From Bradyrhizobium sp. CCBAU 53421 (GTDB taxonomy: Bacteria > Pseudomonadota > Alphaproteobacteria > Rhizobiales > Xanthobacteraceae): a stretch of 64,000 nt of DNA. The stretch is from positions 4,588,001 through 4,652,000 of the forward strand of contig NZ_CP030047.1 of assembly GCF_015291625.1 (NCBI RefSeq). Direction: 5' to 3'. The notes beneath the pieces were generated by a model that ran no database searches, was not told the DNA's origin, and worked only from the letters and a program-made list of their open reading frames with translations. Positions 23,503 through 33,478 of the stretch are shown here, one piece after another. Made by a program: the position numbers and the translations under genes. Each line of letters begins with the position of its first letter. The first letter of the stretch is position 1.

Positions 23503-24741
23503 ATGATCTCACTTGCCGACCTCCAAGCGCGTATCGAACAGGGCGCGCTGTCGCCTGAGGCGGCCATCGGCCAGTCATTGGAGGCGATCCGCTCCCAGGA
23601 GAATGCGATCGGCGCCTTCGTCCGCCACGATCAGAGGGCACGCGCGCACAATGCTGGCCCGCTGCGCGGGGTTGCGGTCGGCATCAAGGACATCATCGAC
23701 ACCGCCGACTTCCCGACCGAGATGGGCGCTGCGATCTATCGCGGGCATCAGCCGCGCGCCGATGCGCCGGTCGTGATGGCGCTGAAGCAGGCCGGCGCCA
23801 CCATCATCGGCAAGACCACGACGACCGCGTTCGCGGCGAACGATCCCACCGCAACGCTCAATCCGCACAATCATGCGCACACGCCCGGCGGATCGTCGTC
23901 GGGCTCGGCGGCTGCGGTCGCCGCCGGGATGATCCCGCTGGCGCTGGGTACGCAGACCGGCGGCTCGGTGATCCGGCCGGCCTCGTTCTGCGGCGTCGCC
24001 GCGATCAAGCCGAGCTACCGGCTGCTGCCGACCGTCGGCGTGAAGTGTTTTTCGTGGACGCTCGATACCGTCGGGCTGTTCGGCGCCGGCGTGCGCGATG
24101 TCGCGCTGGGGTTGGCCGCGATGACAAGGCGACCTGAGCTTGTCGTGCCGTCCGAGGTCGCGGCGCCGCGCATCGGCGTCGTGACGCAGGCCTTCGCCGG
24201 CGCGCCCGAACCATCCGGCGCGGAGGCGTTGCAGAAGGCCGCGCGGGCGGCGGAGCGGGCCGGTGCAACCGTGCGCGAGCTCGCGATATCAGAGATCATC
24301 GCCAAGGCGTGGCGGATCCATCCTGTGGTGCAGGAGTTCGAGGCGCACCAGTCGTTCGCCTGGGAATACGGGCAGAACTACGATGCGATGCCGCCGCTGC
24401 TGCGCGGCCGGCTCGACGAGAGCAAGGGCGGCACACCCGCCGAGTATGATGCCGCGATGGACGTCACGCTGCGGGCGCGGCAGGCGCTGGCCGCGATCTT
24501 TGCCGAGGTCGACGTGCTGCTGACGTTGTCGGCACCGGGCGCCGCGCCGAACGGTTTGGCGTCCACCGGCGATCCCCGCTACAACCGGCTCTGGACCTTG
24601 ATGGGCGTGCCCTGCGTCAACGTGCCGGCGCTGATCGCCGAGGGCGGATTGCCGGTCGGTGTCACCGTGATCGCGGGCTTTGGTGATGACGCGAAGGCGC
24701 TGGCGGCGGCGAGCTTTGTCGAGGGTGCGTTGAAGTCCTAG
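23503..24741 (+). CDS. Amidase-signature family hydrolase
   Basis: 412-residue amidase-signature (AS) enzyme. The Ser-cisSer-Lys triad is visible: Lys in GVAVGIKDIIDTADF, cis-Ser and Ser nucleophile in HTPGGSSSGSAAAVAAGM and TQTGGSVIRPASFCG. It is shorter than GatA and lacks its C-terminal pattern, so it is a stand-alone amidase of unknown substrate. AGGAG precedes the ATG at 23503. Confidence 0.93.
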   Translation: MISLADLQARIEQGALSPEAAIGQSLEAIRSQENAIGAFVRHDQRARAHNAGPLRGVAVGIKDIIDTADFPTEMGAAIYRGHQPRADAPVVMALKQAGATIIGKTTTTAFAANDPTATLNPHNHAHTPGGSSSGSAAAVAAGMIPLALGTQTGGSVIRPASFCGVAAIKPSYRLLPTVGVKCFSWTLDTVGLFGAGVRDVALGLAAMTRRPELVVPSEVAAPRIGVVTQAFAGAPEPSGAEALQKAARAAERAGATVRELAISEIIAKAWRIHPVVQEFEAHQSFAWEYGQNYDAMPPLLRGRLDESKGGTPAEYDAAMDVTLRARQALAAIFAEVDVLLTLSAPGAAPNGLASTGDPRYNRLWTLMGVPCVNVPALIAEGGLPVGVTVIAGFGDDAKALAAASFVEGALKS

Positions 24742-24749
24742 CCTTCCGT

Positions 24750-24868
24750 CATTCCGGGGCGATGCGCCGCATCGAACCTCAGATGCGCAGTGCGCATCAG
24801 GGAATCTCGAGATTCCCTGGTGCGCAATTGCGCACCTGAGGTTCGCGACTTCGTCGCGCCCCGGAATG
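24750..24868. repeat. 119-base multi-arm palindromic repeat
   Basis: A large palindrome ending in CATTCCGGGGC and GCCCCGGAATG. Inside are CCTCAGATGCGCA/TGCGCACCTGAGG arms and a perfect 18-base centre, GGGAATCTCGAGATTCCC at about 24801-24818. The whole can form a cruciform or one long RNA hairpin between convergent genes (amidase and plsY), where it could act as a two-way terminator. Confidence 0.85.
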
Positions 24869-24875
24869 GCTTGCG

Positions 24876-25472
24876 TCACCTCTTCTCGCCGATCTTGCCT
24901 TCGGTGCCGGCCTGCAGCCGCTTGATGTTCTCGCGGTGCATGTAGAACAGCAGCAGCGTCAGCACGGCGAACAGCGAGGCGAGCGCGTTGTGGCCGAACC
25001 ACCACAGGAACAGCGGCGTCACGAACGCGGCAACCAGCGCCGACAGCGACGAGTAGCGCGTGGTGTAGGCGGTGCCGAGCCAGATCACGGCAAAGATCAG
25101 CGCCGCCGGCCAGAACAGGCCGAGCAGCACGCCGATATAGGTCGCGACGCCTTTGCCGCCGCGGAATTTGAGCCAGACCGGGAAGAGGTGGCCGAGGAAC
25201 GCGCCGAGCGCCGCCAGCATTGCAGCGTTCGGGCCGTCGATGGTACCGGCGATGATCACGGCGACCGTGCCCTTGAGCATGTCGCCGAGCAGCGTCGCCG
25301 CGGCGAGGCCCTTGCGGCCGGTGCGCAGCACGTTGGTGGCGCCGATATTGCCCGAGCCGATGGTGCGAAGATCCTGCGTGCCGGCGAGCCTCGTCAGGAC
25401 CATGCCGAACGGGATCGAGCCTAAGAGATAGCCGACCAGGAAGGCGGCCGGCAGCAAAGCGTCAGCGGACAT
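24876..25472 (-). CDS. plsY: Glycerol-3-phosphate acyltransferase PlsY
   Basis: 198-residue inner-membrane acyltransferase transferring the acyl group of acyl-phosphate to glycerol-3-phosphate, the first step of phospholipid synthesis with PlsX. It has five or six membrane spans and the family motifs [25 protein letters not shown] and FRGGKGVAT. The ATG at 25472 matches the usual length. It lies downstream of pyrC' on the same strand, with a small open frame on the other strand between them. Confidence 0.96.
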   Translation of the reverse strand: MSADALLPAAFLVGYLLGSIPFGMVLTRLAGTQDLRTIGSGNIGATNVLRTGRKGLAAATLLGDMLKGTVAVIIAGTIDGPNAAMLAALGAFLGHLFPVWLKFRGGKGVATYIGVLLGLFWPAALIFAVIWLGTAYTTRYSSLSALVAAFVTPLFLWWFGHNALASLFAVLTLLLFYMHRENIKRLQAGTEGKIGEKR

Positions 25473-25577
25473 CGCGGTGGCTCCCCGGACGGTCGGTTCG
25501 GTCCATTTTGGACAATTCCGTCAATGAAAAATTAACCATCAATCCGCACCATGGCCTTGGAAATGAGGGAGCTTAGC

Positions 25578-25685
25578 ATGGCTTCTGTTCGCAGGCGGCT
25601 GGAGCAGGTTTTCTTTGTCGTTTACGTCGCGGCCATCGTCGTCGGAACGACGATGGAAGCAATGTCGCAACTCGCGGCGCGCTAG
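25578..25685 (+). CDS. Very small hydrophobic protein, 35 residues
   Basis: Short open frame with GAGGGAG six bases before the ATG. It encodes MASVRRRLEQVFFVVYVAAI followed by VVGTTMEAMSQLAAR: a basic start, one hydrophobic helix and a polar end. Single-span microproteins of this type are common but hard to prove. It lies between divergent plsY and convergent pyrC'. Confidence 0.5.
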   Translation: MASVRRRLEQVFFVVYVAAIVVGTTMEAMSQLAAR

Positions 25686-25698
25686 GTTCCACCCAGAT

Positions 25699-27000
25699 TT
25701 AGACGTGTTCGTACACCGTCCGTCCGCCGACGATCGTTCGGGTCACGCGGCCCGAGAAGCGGGCGTCGTCGAACGGCGTATTCTTGCACAGCGATTTGAG
25801 GTCGTCGCGATCCAGCACCCAGGGGGTGTCGGCGTCGATCACGATCACGTCGGCCGGGGCGCCGGCGCGTAGCGTGCCGCCGGCCAGGCCGAGCAGTTCC
25901 GCCGGCCGCGTCGACATCGCCCGGATCAGCGTCTTGAACTCCATCTCGCCATTGTGGATCAGCCGCAGCGCCGCCGGCAACATGGTCTGCAGGCCGACCG
26001 CGCCGCTCGCCGCTTCCGCGAACGGCAGCCGCTTGACCTCGACGTCCTGCGGATTGTGATCGCTCATCACGACGTCGATCAGCCCGGAGGCGAGCGCTGC
26101 GACCAGCGCCTTGCGGTCTTCCTCGGTGCGCAGCGGCGGCGCCAGCTTGAGGAAGGTGCGGTACGGGCCGATGTCGTTCTCGTTCAGCGTCACGTGGTTG
26201 ATCGAGACCGAGGCCGAGACGTTGTGGCCGCTGTCGCGGGCGCGCTTGAGGATCTCCAGCGACTCGGTCGAGGTCAGCGACGCCGCGTGATAGCGGCCGC
26301 CGGTCAGCCCGGCGAGCCGCATGTCGCGCTCGAGCATGATCGACTCGGCGGCGGTAGGGATGCCGGCGAGGCCGAGCCTTGTGGCGAATTCGCCCTCGTT
26401 CATCACGCCTTCGCCGACCAGATGCGGGTCCTCGGTGTGATGCACGATCAGCGCGTCGAAATCGCGGGCGTAGGTCAGCGCGCGCCGCATCACCTGGGCA
26501 TTGGTGACGCTGCGGTCGCCGTCGGTGAAGGCGACGGCGCCGGCGGCCTTCAACAGGCCGATCTCGGTCATCTCCTTGCCCTGCATGCCCTTGGTCAGCG
26601 CCGCCATCGGGTGGATGTTGACGATCGCGGTGTCGCGGGCGCGGCGCAGCACGAAGTCGACGGTGGCCGAATTGTCGATCACCGGCGAGGTGTCGGGCTG
26701 GCAGATGATGGTGGTGATGCCGCCGGCGGCGGCGGCCTGGCTGGCGGAGGCGAAGGTCTCGCGGTGGCTGGCACCGGGCTCACCGACGAAGGCGCGCATG
26801 TCGATCAGGCCGGGGGCCACGATCTTGCCGGCGCAATTGACGATGTCGGTGCCTTCGGGAACGCCGGCGGCACCGATGCCGCGCTTGGCGTCACGGATCA
26901 CGCCGTCGGCGATCAGCACGTCGCCCGGACCGTCGAAGTCGCGGGACGGATCGATGACGCGGGCGTTGGCGAGCAGGATGGGGCGGCGGTCTGTCAGCAT
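25699..27000 (-). CDS. Dihydroorotase-like protein (PyrC'), probably non-catalytic
   Basis: 433-residue amidohydrolase-fold protein of the dihydroorotase family, directly behind pyrB (4-base gap). The metal-binding D-x-H-x-H that should follow PGLID reads D67-M-R69-A-F71, so both histidines are missing, while later elements (HHTEDPHL, SDHNPQD) remain. In Pseudomonas, the inactive PyrC' encoded with PyrB is a structural partner needed for aspartate transcarbamoylase assembly; the same role is inferred here, with an active dihydroorotase elsewhere in the genome. ATG at 27000 (MLTDRRPILL). Confidence 0.92.
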   Translation of the reverse strand: MLTDRRPILLANARVIDPSRDFDGPGDVLIADGVIRDAKRGIGAAGVPEGTDIVNCAGKIVAPGLIDMRAFVGEPGASHRETFASASQAAAAGGITTIICQPDTSPVIDNSATVDFVLRRARDTAIVNIHPMAALTKGMQGKEMTEIGLLKAAGAVAFTDGDRSVTNAQVMRRALTYARDFDALIVHHTEDPHLVGEGVMNEGEFATRLGLAGIPTAAESIMLERDMRLAGLTGGRYHAASLTSTESLEILKRARDSGHNVSASVSINHVTLNENDIGPYRTFLKLAPPLRTEEDRKALVAALASGLIDVVMSDHNPQDVEVKRLPFAEAASGAVGLQTMLPAALRLIHNGEMEFKTLIRAMSTRPAELLGLAGGTLRAGAPADVIVIDADTPWVLDRDDLKSLCKNTPFDDARFSGRVTRTIVGGRTVYEHV

Positions 27001-27004
27001 GGCG

Positions 27005-27958
<954 letters not shown>

Positions 27959-28163
27959 TAAAGCGAGAGCTATAGGCGCGGATGGCCGGTGGGGCAAGCG
28001 CGAAGAGGGGCCGGATGAGTTTTCCCCGAGTAAGATGCGGCCGCCTTCTCGGCCGCCAGACCCGCCCTTGCGGCGGGCACCGATGGCTTGCTTTTGCCGG
28101 TCGTTCCGGAACAAGACGTGGATGGCCGGGACCAGCCCGGCGGCTGCGCCGGAGCCGGAGCTC

Positions 28164-28910
28164 GTGAAAATTGTCGTGATCCTCATCGCTGTTGCGGGCT
28201 TGGTCTCACCGGCCCTGGCCCAGGGCCTTCCGGGCGACTTCGCGTTCCTGCGCGACATCGATCCGACCATCATCCAGGACATCCGCTACGCCGGCGCGAA
28301 CAACTTCATGGGCCGGCCGATCGCGGGCTATGGCGCGGCGGAATGCGTGGTGAAGCGGGACGTCGGGCTTCGCCTGAAGGCCGTGCAGCGGGAACTGGCG
28401 CCACAAAAGCTGTCGCTGAAGATGTTCGACTGCTACCGGCCGGCCCGCGCGGTCGCCGACATGGTGGCGTGGTCGAAGAACGGCAGGGAGACCGCCGCCG
28501 AGCGGCGCTACAACCCGGCGTTCGCGAAGGCGGACCTGTTCCGTCTCGGCTATATCGCCACCCACTCCGGCCATTCGACCGGGGCGGCAGTCGATCTCAC
28601 GCTGGTCGATCTGACCGCGGACAATTCGGGCAAGTTCGATCCCGCCAAGGACTACGCCGACTGCACCGCGCCGGTCGCCGCGCGCGCGCCCGAAGGCAGC
28701 GTCGATATGGGCACCGGCTACGATTGTTCCGACGCGAAGGGGCATACCGCCGCCGGCGCGATCACACCGGCGCAGCGACGCTGGCGCAACCTTCTGGTCG
28801 CGGTGATGGCCCGGCAGGGATTTGCCAACTACTCGAAGGAATGGTGGCACTTCTCGCTGCCGAGGGCCGGCGGGCCGGCCTACGATTTCCCGATCACCCG
28901 CTCGCACTAG
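28164..28910 (+). CDS. D-Ala-D-Ala dipeptidase (VanX/DdpX family), secreted
   Basis: 248-residue zinc dipeptidase of peptidase family M15D, which cleaves free D-Ala-D-Ala, probably for recycling or use of wall-derived dipeptide. A signal peptide ([19 protein letters not shown]) implies a periplasmic location. The zinc ligands are H137 and D144 in [10 protein letters not shown] and H229 in EWWHF, with catalytic E226; FDCYRPARA carries the conserved arginine. I start at the GTG at 28164 because it gives a clean signal peptide with GGAG upstream; the open frame extends to 28035 without good coding character. Chromosomal VanX-like enzymes do not by themselves indicate glycopeptide resistance. Confidence 0.9.
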   Translation: MKIVVILIAVAGLVSPALAQGLPGDFAFLRDIDPTIIQDIRYAGANNFMGRPIAGYGAAECVVKRDVGLRLKAVQRELAPQKLSLKMFDCYRPARAVADMVAWSKNGRETAAERRYNPAFAKADLFRLGYIATHSGHSTGAAVDLTLVDLTADNSGKFDPAKDYADCTAPVAARAPEGSVDMGTGYDCSDAKGHTAAGAITPAQRRWRNLLVAVMARQGFANYSKEWWHFSLPRAGGPAYDFPITRSH

Positions 28911-29040
28911 CGGCTGGATTTTCCTCAAATCCGAGGCATCGCGGCAACACAAAGCTTGCCATCGCTGAAGTAGCTGAATGCGTGTTCAACACTCCTTAAT
29001 TGCGGCCGTATCAAGTGCGCGCATTGCGGGAGCAGAAAAC

Positions 29041-29451
29041 ATGCGTTGGGCTGTTGTCATTGTTGCCGTCGGTGCGTTCGGCATCGCGATCTACGACCAG
29101 TACGACAAGGGCGCGAACTATCAGCGCGTCGATGCGCGCATCAGCAGCGTCAACGAGCAGTGCTATCTGGAAAAGGTCGAGCGCGGCGTCATCACCAAGA
29201 CGACGTTCACGTCCGACCTGACTCGGTGCGAAACCGCCGAGCTGCTGCGGAAGGAGCATCCGAAGTGGCAGGGCTATCACGTGAACCACAAGATCGAGGT
29301 GCGCGTGGTCTACGTCTCGCCGGTCGATGGCGTCTCGCACCAGTCGAGCCTGGAGATGTCGTACTTTCCCAGCGGCAAGCCGCTGCGCGCCGGCGACGTG
29401 TTTCCGGTGCTGGCCTCCAAGACCAAGGCGGACAAGACGCGCATGATCTGA
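29041..29451 (+). CDS. Unknown protein A of a tandem paralogous pair
   Basis: 136 residues. One N-terminal hydrophobic helix (MRWAVVIVAVGAFGIAIYDQ) is followed by a soluble domain with two cysteines (SSVNEQCYLEKVE, LTRCETAELL) and a conserved centre HPKWQGYHVNHKIEVRVVYV. It looks membrane-anchored or exported with a beta-rich domain. The next gene encodes a clear paralogue. No known family recognised. Confidence 0.75.
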   Translation: MRWAVVIVAVGAFGIAIYDQYDKGANYQRVDARISSVNEQCYLEKVERGVITKTTFTSDLTRCETAELLRKEHPKWQGYHVNHKIEVRVVYVSPVDGVSHQSSLEMSYFPSGKPLRAGDVFPVLASKTKADKTRMI

Positions 29452-29478
29452 TCGTCGCGGCGGTTTGGGAGCCTCACC

Positions 29479-29931
29479 ATGCGTATCGGCGTCTACGGGA
29501 TGATCGCCATCGGCCTTGCCAGTTTCTATGCCTATCGCGAGTTCGACAAGCGGGTGAACTTCCGCCCGATCGACGCGCGCGTCAGCAGCGTCAAGGAGCA
29601 ATGCTACATGGAAAAGACGGAGGGAAATCGGAGCTCGACGTCCGATCTCCTGCCGTGCGAACTGACCGAGCTTCTGGCGCGCAACCATCCGAAATGGCAG
29701 GGCTACGAGATCAAGCACAAGATCGAGATCCGGTTTGCCTACATCTCTCCGGCGGACGGCGCTGCGCACGAGTCGAACATGCAGTTCGCTGAATATCCGG
29801 ATAACCGGCAACTGAGCAGCGGCGACATTTTCCCTGTCCAGGCTTCCCGCAAGGAGGCGAACCGGACCCGCGCCAGCGACTGGGTCGACCGCTGGCTCGG
29901 ACGCCATGCGCCCAGGCACGGAAGCATCTAG
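29479..29931 (+). CDS. Unknown protein B of a tandem paralogous pair
   Basis: 150 residues. It aligns along its length with the preceding protein: IDARVSSVKEQCYMEK, then HPKWQGYEIKHKIEIRFAYI, YISPADGAAHES and SGDIFPVQASRKEANRTR. Both cysteines are kept. The N-terminal helix is MRIGVYGMIAIGLASFYAYR. It lies 27 bases after its paralogue, so the pair arose by tandem duplication and is probably co-transcribed. Confidence 0.75.
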   Translation: MRIGVYGMIAIGLASFYAYREFDKRVNFRPIDARVSSVKEQCYMEKTEGNRSSTSDLLPCELTELLARNHPKWQGYEIKHKIEIRFAYISPADGAAHESNMQFAEYPDNRQLSSGDIFPVQASRKEANRTRASDWVDRWLGRHAPRHGSI

Positions 29932-30075
29932 CAGCGGGCGCATTTTTCGCTGCCCGGTGCCCGCCCGCGGGCTTATGATCCCCCGATTCCACCGCGCCAC
30001 GATTGGCCGTGATCCCGGCCGCCGGGCCGTTGTCCGGGCCGCATGCGCGCGGCGAGGCTCAACCGAGAGGAGACC

Positions 30076-31719
30076 ATGACGCAGGCTCCGTTTGCCACCC
30101 ACGACGTCTTCAACCAGTCGCCGCCCTTCTGGGATGTCGACCTGTTCGCAGCGGATGCGCCGCTGGTCGCCGCGGTGGCCGCCAATGGCGGGGCGGCGTC
30201 CGCGGCAGAGCTGTCGGATTTCGGCAAGCACTGGGGATCGGCCGTCATGGCCGAGCGCGGCCGCGTCGCCAACGAGAATACGCCGAAGCTGCGAACCTTC
30301 GATGCCAGGGGCAATCGCCGCGACGAGGTCGAGTTTCATCCGGCCTATCACGAGCTGATGGCGCACTCGGCCCATGCCGGCGTGCACAACTCGACCTGGA
30401 CTGCCGACGGCAAGCCGGCCGGCGGCGCGGCCGAGGTGGTGCGCGCGGCAAGGTTCTATATCGCCTCGCAAGTCGAGACCGGCCATCTCTGTCCGATCAC
30501 GATGACGCGCGCCTCGGTCGCGGCGCTGGCCTCGCAGCCCGACATTCTGGCGAAGACGATGCCGGTCATCGGCACGCGCGCGTACGATCCGAGCTTTGCG
30601 CCATGGTGGACCAAGCGCGGCATGACCCTCGGCATGGGCATGACGGAAAAGCAGGGCGGCACCGATGTGCGCGCCAACATGACGCGCGCCGAGCGCGACG
30701 GCGGCTTCTATCGCATCACCGGGCACAAATGGTTCATGTCGGCGCCGATGTGCGACGCATTCCTGGTGCTGGCACAGGCCGAGCAGGGGCTGAGCTGCTT
30801 CTTCATGCCGCGCTTCGCGCCCGATGGCACGGTCAATGCGATCCACTTCCAGCGGCTGAAGGACAAGCTCGGCAACCGCTCCAATGCCTCGTCGGAGGTC
30901 GAATTCCACGGCGCCCATGCCGAATTGATCGGCGAGGAGGGCAAGGGCATCCGCACCATCATCCAGATGGTGCAGCTGACGCGGCAGGATTGCGCGATCG
31001 CATCCGCCGGCCTGATGCGCTCGGGGCTGGCGCATGCGCTCAATCACGCGCAGCACCGCAGCGTGTTCCAGAAGCATCTCGCCGACCAGCCGCTGATGCA
31101 GGCGGTGTTGTCGGACATGGCGCTGCATGTCGAGGCATCGATCGCACTGGTGATGCGGCTGTGCCGCGCCTTCGACTATGCGCCGACCGATGCGGGCGAG
31201 GCCGCCTATATGCGGCTATTGACGCCGGCGATCAAATACTGGACCTGCAAGAGCGCGCCTGGCTTCCTCTACGAGGCGATGGAGTGCCTCGGCGGCAACG
31301 GCTATGTCGAGGAGGGCATTCTGGCACGGCATTACCGGGAGTCGCCGGTCAACGCGATCTGGGAGGGCTCAGGCAACGTGATGTGCCTCGACGTGCTCCG
31401 CGCGCTCGGCCGCGAGGCCGATGCCGCGCTCGCCGTGCTGCGCGCGCTCGCCGACGAGACCAAGGGGCTGCCTGGCGCCGCCGAGACGGTTGCCTCGATC
31501 GGACAATCCTTCCGTCGGCCGGACAGCGAGCGCGTCGCCCGGCTTGCGGTCGAGAAGCTGGCGCTGCTGGCCGCCACCGCGGCGCTCAACCAGGTCTCGC
31601 CGAAAAACGCCGAATTGTTCGCGGCGACACGGCTTGTCGAACGCCACGCCGGCATGTACGGCGCGGTGGACCTCTCCGATGCCGATCAGCGCGCGCTGCT
31701 GGCGCGGGCGCTGCCCTGA
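30076..31719 (+). CDS. AidB-like acyl-CoA dehydrogenase
   Basis: 547-residue FAD flavoprotein of the acyl-CoA dehydrogenase superfamily, AidB branch. Visible are the N-terminal extension (THDVFNQSPPFWDVDLFAAD), GMGMTEKQGGTDVRANMTRA in the FAD/substrate region, and the C-terminal CLGGNGYVEEGILARHYRES typical of AidB. In E. coli AidB binds DNA and is induced by alkylation; whether this one acts in DNA protection or acyl oxidation is not decidable here. GAGAGGAG precedes the ATG at 30076. A CPBP protease follows 10 bases later. Confidence 0.9.
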   Translation: MTQAPFATHDVFNQSPPFWDVDLFAADAPLVAAVAANGGAASAAELSDFGKHWGSAVMAERGRVANENTPKLRTFDARGNRRDEVEFHPAYHELMAHSAHAGVHNSTWTADGKPAGGAAEVVRAARFYIASQVETGHLCPITMTRASVAALASQPDILAKTMPVIGTRAYDPSFAPWWTKRGMTLGMGMTEKQGGTDVRANMTRAERDGGFYRITGHKWFMSAPMCDAFLVLAQAEQGLSCFFMPRFAPDGTVNAIHFQRLKDKLGNRSNASSEVEFHGAHAELIGEEGKGIRTIIQMVQLTRQDCAIASAGLMRSGLAHALNHAQHRSVFQKHLADQPLMQAVLSDMALHVEASIALVMRLCRAFDYAPTDAGEAAYMRLLTPAIKYWTCKSAPGFLYEAMECLGGNGYVEEGILARHYRESPVNAIWEGSGNVMCLDVLRALGREADAALAVLRALADETKGLPGAAETVASIGQSFRRPDSERVARLAVEKLALLAATAALNQVSPKNAELFAATRLVERHAGMYGAVDLSDADQRALLARALP

Positions 31720-31729
31720 AGGTTTGCTC

Positions 31730-32500
31730 ATGGACGCACTCAATCCCGGTACTCCACCGCCCGCTATCGATGCTCTGCCACGCCCACCGCGGGTCTGGAA
31801 GTTCTGGGGCACCGCGCTGTGGGGGCTTTTGATCTTCGTTGCGATGTTCGTCGGCCAGATTGCCGTCGTCATCTACCGGATCATCGCGCAGGGCGGAGAA
31901 CTGTCGGCGGCCGGCATCACCCATGTGGTCGCCGACGGACTGACGATCTCGCTCTCGGTGCTCGCCGGCCTGCCGATGGTGCTGCTGGCGCTGTGGTTCG
32001 CGATCCGCCGCACCGGGATTCCGTTCGCCGACTACCTCGGGCTGCGCGGCACGTCGTGGAAGAATGTCATCATCGGCGTCGTCGCGCTCGGCGTGTTGGT
32101 CGGCGCCTGGGACATGGTGTCCCGCGCCGCCGGCCGCGAGGTGACGCCGGGCTTCATGGGCGACGTGCTGAAATCGGCACAGGATCACAGCGCGCTGTGG
32201 CTGCTGGTGATCGCCTTTGCCGTGGCCGCGCCGCTCTGGGAGGAGCTGTTCGCGCGCGGCTGGCTCTATCGCGGCTGGTCGGAATCCAGGCTCGGCCCCT
32301 ATGGCGCGATCCTGCTGTCGTCGATCGTCTGGACCGTTATGCACCTGCAGTACGACTGGTTCTTCCTGTGCGAGGTGCTGTCGATCGGCCTCCTGTTCGG
32401 CTATCTGCGCTTCCGCACCGGTTCGACCTGGCTGACCATCCTGCTGCACGGTCTGAACAATTTTGCCGCGACGCTCCAGACCTGGTGGCTGGCGGGCTGA
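31730..32500 (+). CDS. CPBP-family intramembrane glutamic endopeptidase, copy 1
   Basis: 256-residue multi-span protein of the CPBP (CAAX protease / bacteriocin-processing, ABI) family. The catalytic glutamate motif is WEELFARGWLYRGWSE (E171-E172), with the histidine motifs MHLQYDWFF and LLHGLNNFAATL. Such proteases process prenylated or signal-like peptides or act in self-immunity; the substrate is unknown. It starts 10 bases after the AidB-like gene, so the two are likely one transcript. Confidence 0.9.
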   Translation: MDALNPGTPPPAIDALPRPPRVWKFWGTALWGLLIFVAMFVGQIAVVIYRIIAQGGELSAAGITHVVADGLTISLSVLAGLPMVLLALWFAIRRTGIPFADYLGLRGTSWKNVIIGVVALGVLVGAWDMVSRAAGREVTPGFMGDVLKSAQDHSALWLLVIAFAVAAPLWEELFARGWLYRGWSESRLGPYGAILLSSIVWTVMHLQYDWFFLCEVLSIGLLFGYLRFRTGSTWLTILLHGLNNFAATLQTWWLAG

Positions 32501-32565
32501 GCGTTCGATATGCTAGGTTGAGCCTAGGCCCACCTTCGCTGCAAAATTGTTGCAAAAACATCCAC

Positions 32566-33324
32566 ATGTCGAACTTCGAAAATGCCGGCGCACGGACACC
32601 TGCCTCGGCGCCGCCACCGCGAACCTGGGACTTCATGGAGACGACATTCGTCACCCTGGTCGCCTACGGCATTTATATGCTGGCAGGAGGTGTAGCCGCG
32701 ACATTCATCGTCGGTCTGCAAGACGGCGTAGCCAAGATGTCGCCGGCTCAGTTTCAGGACTTCGCAGCCCAAGGGCGATGGTTCGGCCCGGTCATTGCCG
32801 TCGCGAGCCCGTTGACGATCGCTGTGCTCTGGATCGCGATCCGAAAGGCCGGCCGCGGGTTCGCCGAATATCTTGCGCTCAACTGGCCGAGCAGGAGCGA
32901 GGTGGTTCGCGCTCTGGTCATTACGGCGATCATATTGGGCGCCGAGACCATGAGCGAATTCCTCGTCGGTTCAGAGAATGGCACGCCCGACTCATTTCTG
33001 ATTGTTAAAGGACCTGGCGGGTTACTGGGCCTCCTCATTGCTGTGTGCATTGCCGTGCCGATCATGGAAGAGTTCATTTTCCGTGGATTCACGTTTCGCG
33101 GTTGGTCGGAGTCGTTCCTTGGTCCGCCCGGAGCCATCGTCCTTACGTCGATCGCATGGGCGATGATCCACACTCAGTACGATTGGTTCGGGCGCTTCTG
33201 GATATTCGTCTCAGGTCTTGCGCTCGGCCATTTCCGCTGGCGCAGCAACTCGACGTGGCTGGCAGTCATTGCGCATTCGGCGATGAACGTAGTCAGTTTT
33301 CTCTCGACCGGCCCTTACACCTAG
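32566..33324 (+). CDS. CPBP-family intramembrane glutamic endopeptidase, copy 2
   Basis: 252-residue second CPBP protease, clearly related to copy 1: MEEFIFRGFTFRGWSESFLG (E168-E169), IHTQYDWFGRFW and IAHSAMNVVSFL. Its codon use is less GC-rich than that of copy 1 and the two proteins are well diverged, so this is an old duplication or independent acquisition rather than a recent copy. The reading frame stays open after the TAG for another 33 codons (33325-33426). Confidence 0.9.
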   Translation: MSNFENAGARTPASAPPPRTWDFMETTFVTLVAYGIYMLAGGVAATFIVGLQDGVAKMSPAQFQDFAAQGRWFGPVIAVASPLTIAVLWIAIRKAGRGFAEYLALNWPSRSEVVRALVITAIILGAETMSEFLVGSENGTPDSFLIVKGPGGLLGLLIAVCIAVPIMEEFIFRGFTFRGWSESFLGPPGAIVLTSIAWAMIHTQYDWFGRFWIFVSGLALGHFRWRSNSTWLAVIAHSAMNVVSFLSTGPYT

Positions 33325-33464
33325 GTTTCGCCTGCAACCGGGGCAGTCACGATCGGTATCGTGATGGCCGCCGGATTTGTCTGCAGCTTCACGATCCGGA
33401 ACCGGCAGCGCGTCGTCGCCGCCTAGCGTTGACGAAGAGGGTGTCAGCGGCCCCCTCGAGTGCT

Positions 33465-33478
33465 ATGATCTAGATCAA
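33465..33478. promoter_or_regulatory. FixK/FNR-like box
   Basis: ATGATCTAGATCAA matches the FixK2/FNR consensus TTGAT-N4-ATCAA except for the first base, and contains the perfect palindrome TGATCTAGATCA. It overlaps the first possible start codon of the downstream substrate-binding protein, which suggests that translation begins at 33541 and that the gene answers to oxygen limitation. Inference from sequence only. Confidence 0.45.

Noticed and set aside
28035..28163. N-terminal extension of the VanX-like protein
   Set aside because: Composition is non-coding and it would hide the signal peptide that starts at GTG 28164.
29011..31128. 705-codon minus-strand frame
   Set aside because: Spans three plus-strand genes as a shadow; His/Arg/Asp-rich with no motif.
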